Assembly (NCBI RefSeq): GCF_902488535.1
Contig: NZ_CABTWO010000017.1
Coordinates: 1 to 45,369 of the forward strand
Direction of reading: 5' to 3'
DNA: 45,369 nucleotides
Source of the DNA: an uncultured Mobiluncus sp.
GTDB taxonomy: Bacteria > Actinomycetota > Actinomycetes > Actinomycetales > Actinomycetaceae
A program made the translations under genes and the position numbers. Under the pieces are notes generated by a model. The model did no database searches. It saw only the letters and a list, made by a program, of their open reading frames with translations, and was not told where the DNA came from. This document shows, piece after piece, positions 33,197 through 41,300 of the stretch. Every line of letters begins with the position of its first letter. Positions within the stretch are counted from its first letter, which is position 1.

Positions 33197-34260
33197 GTAC
33201 CGCTACGACTACCGCTTCGGGTCTTTCCGCCCAGATGGAACACCGTATTCGCCGTGCCAAGAGCGTCAACAACCTGATGACCGGTGTCTTTGGCGCTATC
33301 GGGGGTTTCTTCCTGATGTTGATTGTGGCGCTGGCGGCCTACATCGTGGTTCGCGGCCTGCTGAGTTTTGACCCCGTGTTCCTCAGTTTCAGCCGTGACG
33401 GCATCATGAACCAGGTGTTCAACACCGTTTACCTGGTGTTTTTGTCCCTGATTGTTTCCGTCGCCCTCGGTGTTCCCGCCGGAATCTACATGGCTGAATA
33501 CGCTCCAGAAAATCGCTGGACCGGGTTCATCCGCATCTCTATCGAGTCGTTGTCCTCCCTGCCCTCCATCGTGGTCGGCCTGTTCGGTTACTTGGTCTTT
33601 ATCCTCATGGTGGGCCAACAGTGGAACTTGCTGGCTGGCGCTTTGGCGGTTTCGATTCTGAATCTGCCCTTGGTCACCACGTCCACCGAGTCGGCTCTCC
33701 GGGCACTGCCCTCGGACCTGAAATATGGTTCGGCGGCCTTGGGCGCCACCCACTGGACCACCATCGTGCGGGTGCAGCTCCCGGCGGCCCTCCCCCACCT
33801 GATGACAGGGGTGGTGCTGGCAGCAGAGCGTGGTTTCGGGGAGGCTGCCGCCCTGCTCTACACCGCCGGTATGTCCACCAACATCAACTGGTCCTCCACA
33901 GACATTACCTCCCCCACCAACGCGTTCAACCCCATGCGTCCCGGCGAAACCCTTTCGCTGCATGTGTGGGCGATGCGTACCGAAGCGGTGGAACCAAACG
34001 CGGTGGACATCGCTAACTTCTCTGCCGCGGTGCTGGTGCTGATTGCCCTCCTGTTCTCGATTTTGGCTCGCACCATCACCAAGCGGGTTCACGCCAGCCT
34101 GGCGGGCCTGTCTGACCAGGCTCCCAAGGGCGGCAAAGGCAAGTGGCGTAAGGCTAACTCCGACACTCCCGTCCCCACTACCGACACGGTGAACCATGCC
34201 GAACCGACTATTGACGCGTCGAACTTCACCGACCGTTTCCACCCTAAAGGAAAGGAATAA
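33193..34260 (+). CDS. pstA: Phosphate ABC transporter permease PstA
   Basis: 355 residues, six helices starting near residue 33 (GAIGGFFLMLIVALAAYIVV), with the EAA-type loop around ALPSDLKYGSAALGATHW and later LAAERGFGEAAALLYTAG. A C-terminal polar extension of about 55 residues (from QAPKGGKGKWRKANSD) goes beyond the usual end. ATG at 33193 overlaps the pstC stop by four bases and has AAAGGA upstream. Confidence 0.95.
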   Translation: MSTATTTASGLSAQMEHRIRRAKSVNNLMTGVFGAIGGFFLMLIVALAAYIVVRGLLSFDPVFLSFSRDGIMNQVFNTVYLVFLSLIVSVALGVPAGIYMAEYAPENRWTGFIRISIESLSSLPSIVVGLFGYLVFILMVGQQWNLLAGALAVSILNLPLVTTSTESALRALPSDLKYGSAALGATHWTTIVRVQLPAALPHLMTGVVLAAERGFGEAAALLYTAGMSTNINWSSTDITSPTNAFNPMRPGETLSLHVWAMRTEAVEPNAVDIANFSAAVLVLIALLFSILARTITKRVHASLAGLSDQAPKGGKGKWRKANSDTPVPTTDTVNHAEPTIDASNFTDRFHPKGKE

Positions 34261-34266
34261 CCACTC

Positions 34267-35070
34267 ATGACTGGGCAAACTAACGTTTTGGAGTCCCCCG
34301 CAGCGCCCAAAATTTCCACCACCGCCAAGTTTTCCGCACGTGACCTGCACCTGCATTACGGCGACTTCGAGGCTCTCAAGGGAGTCAACATCGACATTTT
34401 GCCTCATCGGATTACGGCTTTGATTGGCCCCTCCGGCTGCGGCAAGTCGACCTTCCTGAAAACCTTGAACCGGATGAATGACCTGGTCAAGGGCGTCAGC
34501 ATCACCGGACAGGTACTGCTCGACGGCGCGGATATTTTCAAGGATATGGATGCCATCGCCCTGCGCAAGCGGGTGGGCATGGTGTTCCAGCAGCCTAACC
34601 CGTTCCCCAAGTCGGTCTTTGACAATATCGCCTACGGGCCGCGCATCAACGGTATCCGCAATCATCGGGAACTGAGCGACATCGTGGAACGTTCCCTGCG
34701 TCAAGCCGCGATTTGGGACGAGCTAAAGGATCGCTTGCAAAAGTCCGCCGTGGGACTTTCCGGTGGTCAGCAGCAGCGTCTGTGCATCGCCCGCGCTTTG
34801 GCTACCGAACCGGACGTTATCTTGATGGACGAACCGACCTCCGCTCTCGACCCGATTTCTACCTCCAAGATTGAGGAACTGGTCGTGGATCTGGCTCGGG
34901 ATTACACCATCGTGATTGTGACCCACAATATGCAGCAGGCTTCGCGCATCGCCGACAACACGGCGTTCTTCCTGCTGGGCGAACTGGTGGAGTACAACGA
35001 TACGGAAACTCTGTTCAGCGTGCCTTCGGACAAGCGCACCGAGGACTACATCACGGGTCGGTTCAGCTAA
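34267..35070 (+). CDS. pstB: Phosphate ABC transporter ATPase PstB
   Basis: 267 residues, very typical PstB. Walker A GPSGCGKST near residue 56, Q-loop VFQQPNPFPKS, signature LSGGQQQR, Walker B VILMDEPTSALDP, switch His in VTHNMQQA. It powers PstCA. Six bases separate it from pstA; AAGGAA lies upstream of the ATG. Confidence 0.97.
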   Translation: MTGQTNVLESPAAPKISTTAKFSARDLHLHYGDFEALKGVNIDILPHRITALIGPSGCGKSTFLKTLNRMNDLVKGVSITGQVLLDGADIFKDMDAIALRKRVGMVFQQPNPFPKSVFDNIAYGPRINGIRNHRELSDIVERSLRQAAIWDELKDRLQKSAVGLSGGQQQRLCIARALATEPDVILMDEPTSALDPISTSKIEELVVDLARDYTIVIVTHNMQQASRIADNTAFFLLGELVEYNDTETLFSVPSDKRTEDYITGRFS

Positions 35071-35155
35071 CACCGTGGTTTCGCGCGCCCGGCAGATTCC
35101 GCGGGGTACGTCAGGGAAAAAAGTTTTGAGTTATGAAACAGAAAGTAGAGAGGTA

Positions 35156-35821
35156 ATGCGTTCCCGATTCGATCAACAACTCATGCAGCTCAACGAAATG
35201 CTGGTTGAGACCGGAGAGCTCTGCGAACAGGCCATCAGTCAGACCATGGTGGCTCTGTCCAGTTCCAGCGATGAAATCGCCCGTGAAGTGATCCGGGCTG
35301 ATGCCCAAATCGATCAGATGGAGCGGGACATTGAGCACTTGTGCCTGAAATTGCTGTTGCAACAGCAACCGGTGGCCGGGGATTTACGCCAGGTTTCCGC
35401 CGCTCTCAAAATGATTACCGACATGGAGCGTATCGGCGACCAGGCCGCAGACATTGCGGAAATCGTGAAGTCTACGGATATGTCCCTGGTGCGAGGATTC
35501 CCCAAAATCCCTCAAATGGCGGCGAAAACTGCCGAGATGGTCCACGACGCAGTGAAGTCTTTTGTCGACCGCGACCTAGCTTTGGCTACCGCCACCCAAG
35601 CGGCGGACGACGCGGTAGACCGGATGTTCGATGAGGTCGCCACCGAGATGATTGATTTCATTGTGCATGCTGACGCGGCGGACGCCCAAAAGGCTATCGA
35701 CGTCATCATGATTGCCAAATACTTGGAACGTATCGGCGACCACGCCACGAACATCGCTGAGTGGGTGGATTTCGCAATTACGGGGGTACACGATGTCATC
35801 TTCGACACAAAATCCGCCTGA
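35156..35821 (+). CDS. phoU: Phosphate-signalling protein PhoU
   Basis: 221-residue all-helical protein linking the Pst transporter to the kinase and damping the phosphate response. Both metal-binding repeats are there: DMERIGDQAADI and YLERIGDHATNI. ATG at 35156 was chosen because GAGAGG lies just upstream and the conserved family start (RSRFDQQLMQLN) follows at once; the extra codons from 35075 do not look like PhoU. The last 29 bases overlap the response regulator gene. Confidence 0.95.
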   Translation: MRSRFDQQLMQLNEMLVETGELCEQAISQTMVALSSSSDEIAREVIRADAQIDQMERDIEHLCLKLLLQQQPVAGDLRQVSAALKMITDMERIGDQAADIAEIVKSTDMSLVRGFPKIPQMAAKTAEMVHDAVKSFVDRDLALATATQAADDAVDRMFDEVATEMIDFIVHADAADAQKAIDVIMIAKYLERIGDHATNIAEWVDFAITGVHDVIFDTKSA

Positions 35822-36533
35822 ATCGGGCGCTCCCTGGAATAATGGGAGTGTGATTTATTTTGTCGAGGACGACCTCAACATTCGGGATCTGGTTGTTTAC
35901 ACCCTCGGTTCCACCGGTTTTACCGCTCGGGGTTTCGCTGATTATCGGGAATTTCGCGAAGCGATGGCACAGCTGCTCCCGGAAATGATTCTGTTGGACA
36001 TTATGTTGCCTGGCGTTGATGGCATCCAGATTTTGCGTCGGATTCGGGCCAACCCGGAAACCGAGGGCATTCCGGTCATCATGGTCACGGCGAAAGGCGC
36101 CGAGTTCGACAAGGTCAAGTCCTTGGATCTGGGTGCGGACGACTACATAACCAAGCCGTTTGGCATGATGGAACTGGTGTCACGAGTCCGGGCAGTGTTG
36201 CGCCGCGTGTCTCGACCCGCCGACCCCGCTGCTGAGGATGAGGAAATCCTCACCATCGGCACTATTGACCTAAACCTTCCCCGCCACACGGTCGCTGTTG
36301 AGGGCCGAGAGGTGAAACTGACTCTAAAGGAGTACCAGCTACTGGAGGAACTCATGAGCCAGCCGGGGATTTTGTTTTCCCGCGACAAACTGCTGGATTC
36401 CATCTGGGGATACAGTTTCCACGGCGAGACACGCACGGTTGACGTGCATATTCGCACGCTGCGCAAGAAACTCGGCGCGGCCGCGAAACACATTCAGACC
36501 GTGCGCGGCGTTGGATATAAGATTTCCGAATAA
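35793..36533 (+). CDS. OmpR/PhoB-family response regulator of phosphate
   Basis: 246 residues. Receiver domain with acidic pocket FVEDD (Asp26-Asp27), phospho-acceptor Asp69 in LLDIMLPGVDG and Lys in YITKPF; C-terminal winged-helix domain with ILFSRDKLLDSIWGY and TVDVHIRTLRKKLG. Adjacent to phoU and a PhoR-type kinase, so it probably controls this pst operon (PhoP/RegX3 role). ATG at 35793 lies inside phoU; a GTG at 35850, with GGAG close by, is the alternative and would remove 19 variable residues. Confidence 0.93.
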   Translation: MSSSTQNPPESGAPWNNGSVIYFVEDDLNIRDLVVYTLGSTGFTARGFADYREFREAMAQLLPEMILLDIMLPGVDGIQILRRIRANPETEGIPVIMVTAKGAEFDKVKSLDLGADDYITKPFGMMELVSRVRAVLRRVSRPADPAAEDEEILTIGTIDLNLPRHTVAVEGREVKLTLKEYQLLEELMSQPGILFSRDKLLDSIWGYSFHGETRTVDVHIRTLRKKLGAAAKHIQTVRGVGYKISE

Positions 36534-36575
36534 AGGCGCTCTTAGCCCAGCCGCCACCGAATCAAGGGAGATTTC

Positions 36576-38132
36576 ATGCGACGCAAGATCCTGGGGGCTA
36601 TCTCAGGTATTTCCGCCATAGCTCTGGTGCTTGCTTATGTCGGCTCTGTCGTGTTCTTTTATGGGGTCAATCGCACCAACATTTTGGATGCCCTGACCGA
36701 AGAGGGCGACCTGTTGGCGCTGAGCCTGGAACACCATACCGATGATATTCAGACCCAGATGCTCACCGACTTTCACCGTCAGACCCCCGGGGTTCGCCTG
36801 ACCTTGGTAGCCAGTGACGGTGAGGTTCTCTATGATTCCGAAGTTCCCGCCGCTCAGATGGCTAACCACGCGAGCCGGCCTGAGATTGTCTCGGCCAATA
36901 AACGCAAAGCGCACGGGTTGGGCTCCGATATCGTGGTGCGTGATTCTGACACTCTCAGTGAGGATATGTGCTACTACGCGCGGGCTATCCCGTCGGGCAA
37001 AATCGTCCGGGTGGCGCGTCCCGTCCGCACGTTTTATGCCACGGCCCTGTCTGGGTTGCCAATTTTGGGCGGCATTGCCCTAGGTGTGTTCGGGCTGTCT
37101 TTCCTGATTGCACGGCGTCAGGCCCGCCTCATCGTCGAGCCGCTGGAACAGATTGACCTGAACCATCCGCTCTCGGGCACTCCTTATGACCGCGACCGGC
37201 TGCCCGAGATTGGGCGGCACACCGGGGTGTTCGGAAACTCCAGCGTTTTCGGCGGCGGCGGGGTCTTCGGTTCGGGAGCCTACACCGACACGAAACCGGA
37301 AGACGAGCCGAGCCATTCTGAGTCGGCGGAGCCCCCCCTGCCCCACGCTATGCTCCAGGCCTACGGCAAGGACCACGAAACGGTCCCGATTTACCCCGAG
37401 TTCTTGCCGCTGCTGCAACGTCTGGAACATCAGAATCGGGATAAGGAAGCGGCCGCGCGTTCTCGCCGCGAGTTTTCCGCTAACGTGTCTCACGAGTTGA
37501 AAACCCCGCTGACCTCCATCTCTGGATATGCCGAGATTATCCGCAACGGTTTGGTGAAAGACGAGGACATTCCGGGTTTTGCCGAGCGTATTCACCAGGA
37601 GTCCTCCCGCCTGCTGGACCTGATTGGCGACATCATGGAGCTGTCTCGGCTGGACGAGGGTGGTCTGCCGTCAGAAGCGGGGGAGGTCGAGTTGTTTGAT
37701 TTGTGCCGCACGGTGGTGGAGCGGCTGCAGCCTCGTGCCGCGTCTTTCGATGTGAAGCTGACCCTCTCCGGTTCGCACACGACGCTCACCGGGGTGGAGC
37801 CGCTCCTGGGTGAGATGGTGTATAACCTGGTAGACAACGCGATCAAGTACAATCGCGAGGGTGGCGAGGTGAACGTTTGGGCGGGGACGCACCTGGGCAG
37901 GCCCCAGCTGGTCGTGACCGACACGGGTATCGGGATTCCTTATGAGGACCAGGAACGCGTGTTTGAGCGGTTTTATCGGGTGGATAAGTCCCATTCGCGA
38001 CAGACCGGGGGTACCGGTTTGGGGCTCTCTATCGTTAAGCACGCCGCCATCCTGCACTCGGCGGAAATCACGGTGAACTCTACCCCGGGCCAGGGCACGC
38101 GCATCGAAGTGACCTTCCCGGACGCGGCCTGA
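36576..38132 (+). CDS. PhoR/SenX3-type sensor histidine kinase
   Basis: 518 residues. Helix 1 at about 7-30, an extracytoplasmic domain to about 155, helix 2 at about 157-180. The dimerisation H-box NVSHELKTPLTS carries His306; the ATP domain has NLVDNAIKYN (N box), DTGIGIP (G1), FERFYRVD (F) and GGTGLGLSIVKH (G2). Unusual is a ~100-residue stretch between helix 2 and the H-box with Gly/Ser/Phe repeats (VFGNSSVFGGGGVFGSG near 217) and an acidic Pro-rich part, where a PAS or HAMP domain is expected. It starts 42 bp after the regulator gene. Confidence 0.93.
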   Translation: MRRKILGAISGISAIALVLAYVGSVVFFYGVNRTNILDALTEEGDLLALSLEHHTDDIQTQMLTDFHRQTPGVRLTLVASDGEVLYDSEVPAAQMANHASRPEIVSANKRKAHGLGSDIVVRDSDTLSEDMCYYARAIPSGKIVRVARPVRTFYATALSGLPILGGIALGVFGLSFLIARRQARLIVEPLEQIDLNHPLSGTPYDRDRLPEIGRHTGVFGNSSVFGGGGVFGSGAYTDTKPEDEPSHSESAEPPLPHAMLQAYGKDHETVPIYPEFLPLLQRLEHQNRDKEAAARSRREFSANVSHELKTPLTSISGYAEIIRNGLVKDEDIPGFAERIHQESSRLLDLIGDIMELSRLDEGGLPSEAGEVELFDLCRTVVERLQPRAASFDVKLTLSGSHTTLTGVEPLLGEMVYNLVDNAIKYNREGGEVNVWAGTHLGRPQLVVTDTGIGIPYEDQERVFERFYRVDKSHSRQTGGTGLGLSIVKHAAILHSAEITVNSTPGQGTRIEVTFPDAA

Positions 38133-38155
38133 ATCCGGCTCCGCTTAGCGTGACA

Positions 38156-38186
38156 GACATGGCCACTGACGCGTGGTGCCCATGTC
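38156..38186 (+). terminator. Hairpin after the kinase gene, possible terminator
   Basis: Arms GACATGG (38156-38162) and CCATGTC (38180-38186) with an inner CCAC/GTGG pair, 24 bp after the stop codon. The following bases (ACTACTTTCTGG) are only weakly T-rich, so termination is uncertain. The rest of the 219-bp gap leads to the surface-protein gene and includes two TAAACT hexamers at about 38293 and 38316. Confidence 0.4.
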
Positions 38187-38351
38187 ACTACTTTCTGGTG
38201 CTTGTCATAGTTAAAAGTGTGTGTAAGCTGGTCTTTCCGGGTCGTGTCAGATACACTTGGTTCGGTAGTTTTCCTCAGAGATGTGGAGATTAAACTGGAA
38301 AACATTTAGCTTTCTAAACTGAATGTTTCGCTCAAAGATTAGGGAGTCCCC

Positions 38352-41300
38352 ATGAGAGTTTCCGTAAAGCAAACCGTGTCTTGGCTACTGGCAGTGGCTC
38401 TAGTACTGCCCGGGGCGATGATTCTTTCCTCACCCTTAGAGGCTGGCGCCGCTGAAACCAGCACCCATGCAGGCTCCCTCCCCGCGGAGCCGGTAAAGGT
38501 GCCAGCGGATAAAACTGCGGAGGAATTCATAAAGAATCCGGCGCAGCCAGATATTTACACCTTGCGTAACGACTACAAAGTTACCAGAGTAGGTGAAGAT
38601 GGGAATAGTAAAAAAGAGATTAACTACCAACCCTATGTCGCAACGGTAGGAGAAGCCGCTACCCCAGCTGAAAAAGGCAAGGTTAGCAAGACGATTACGC
38701 TCCCCGATTTCGCAGGCTATGACAAACCAAAAGACGGTGGTAGTACAATCAACGACTACAAAATCACCTATCAAGGAATTGTTGATGCCGCAAAAGCGGG
38801 AAAACAATCGGGCGACCCTGAGTATGGTATCACACACAATGCTCTCAAAGAGTACTTGTATCAAGGAGTATCCGGGAGCATTCAAGTCAGGCACGTGTTC
38901 CAAGACTTAAAAGATTTCAGTAGTTACGGCAAAAAGCCCGGCGAGACAAAAGACATTATCACCAAGGTAACGGGTAATGTTGGTGACCTTGTTCCTATCA
39001 AGCCTTTACCTGACAAAAAAACAGAAGGTTTTGTGCCTGAAAAAACGGACATGAAAGTTGTGATTGCGAAAGATTCGATTATCGTAGACCAACGGTACAA
39101 CCTTGCCCATTTTGATGTCACATACAACACGGTTGATGGCACGTCGATTCCGGCTCGTACCCTCTACTATGGACAAGTTATTCCTCCGCTTGCGGATTCT
39201 GATGTCCCCACCAAAATTGGGGGGACGTTTGTGGGCTGGACGCCCTCTGTGGAACTTGAAGGCACCGTGAACGGAACGAAAACTACTTTTCCGGCGGGGC
39301 AACTCATGAAAGATGACTCCGGAAACGCGATCAAGAAACTGGATGCCAAACTCATACTGCCGGCTAGTAATGTAAAGTTTACCGCTGTCTGGAAGGATAA
39401 AGAGAAAGCGGATTATGCGATTCAATTCTGGACGGAAAAAGCTGACCACCCTGCGGACGCTAAGCGGGTGGATAAGTACGAATTCATGGGCACTCGCGTG
39501 TACAAGGACCAGAAAGTGGGCTCCCGCCCGAAACTAGAGGATGAGCCAGTAAATGGCCTGGCATTCCCCGATTTGGATCAAGCTCGTTTAGATAAAATTT
39601 GGAAGGGTGATAAATTTTATCGAGGCAAGTTCCTATATCTCAATAAGTTTTACACCTACAATAAGACGTTAACGGATGAACGAAACGCTGATAAAACTGT
39701 TTCCGCTACCGGTAAGACCGTCTATAACATCTATTACGACCGGCAGGTCTATGACCTGTACTTTACGAAATCCAACACTGAGAAGGATTCTTTCTATCCT
39801 GAAATTTGGCGATATGGCGAAAAATTAGGGGGACCAGGAGACCCCTACCACTTCAAAGCCAGATTTAACCAGCGCATGGTAGAGTGGCCGAATGACGCCT
39901 TAGAAACCAAGGGATTTGATAAAGACAAGCAAAGTTTTGGGTGGGGGCCGAACTTCACAAAACCACATTGGCTATACCGCGACACTCCTCCCTACCGGCT
40001 ATCGGCTAAAGAGTTCGTAGACATAGAACACTCCGATGATTATTATGGCGGCTACACCAGCGAAATTGATGCTGGCAAAAGTGTCAAAATACAGGCTAAT
40101 TTGAACGCTGATCCAAAAACTTTCACGACGCTTTCCTTTGGTATCGAGCAACGAGGTGGTACCCGAGAAGGCAGTATTCCGATTCCTCACCACATGGATT
40201 TTTGGATGGATGGCTTCGAAGAAAATCCAAGCCTGAGCAGTAAGAAAATTATAGACTACGACCTTTATAGAAGCAAGTCTGATACAAATAGTACCACCTA
40301 TCGACATAAACCTCCGGTTATCCAAGGCTTTGAACCCTACGAGCCAGGCGGTGTAGTTTCGGAACAGCTGACCGCAGATGAACTTAAAGGAATTAACGAT
40401 GAGCGGAATGCCACAACACCTTTTCCGGATGGAGAGATAGAGGACATCTATGGAAATACACTTCACAAGGGTCAAATACAATTTATGCATACTTTCTTTA
40501 ATCGCGCCGATGAATTTGGCGACCCAGAATTCGGCGACGCATTTGAAACAAATGGTTATATTCGCTTTCATTACAAACGCATTCAGTATCCATTACGTTT
40601 CAACACCGACCCCACGAAAGTAAAGGGCGACAGTGAATATACCACAAAAGAACAAACAAAAATCTTTTATCAAAAGCCTTTAAAGGAGCTGAGACTCGAT
40701 GATGTTAATTCTTTGTCGAACCTGGGTCTAACTGATCTCTTAGAAACGGATAGCGATGGAAAAACTCGCATCAAAAGGCCAAAGGGACTCGCGCCTAATA
40801 AGGTATTCAAGGGCTGGGCTTTAGACCCTGCCGGGCTGAAAATGGTTTCAACTAACAATGAAACCATGCCGCACCATGCCCTTGTCCTCTACGCCATTTG
40901 GGAGGAGCAGGACTTCAAGTGGAAGGTTACCTTTGATCCCGACGGCGGGAAGCTGCCTGCTATCAGTGACACAACGGTAGCCACGGGAACAAAAACTATC
41001 TCTGAGGGCGACGTTGGTCAAAAACAAAACGTCACCTACCCGGTCAAAAAAGCTAATGAAGGTGACAAGCAAATTTTCACCGTCCTGCATCGCCAAAAGC
41101 TCGTAGAACTTCAAGGCAATGCCAAACCGACCAAGAAGGGCTATAGCTTTAGTGGCTGGGAGGTTCTGCATTACAAGAAGGACAAATACGGCAACTACAC
41201 TGATGAGTTGGACACCACCACTCACCGCGTTCCCGAACTGTATGGCTTCGGCAACGATGTGGTGGCTCCGATTTATCTGAAGGCTATCTGGGTTCCGAAT

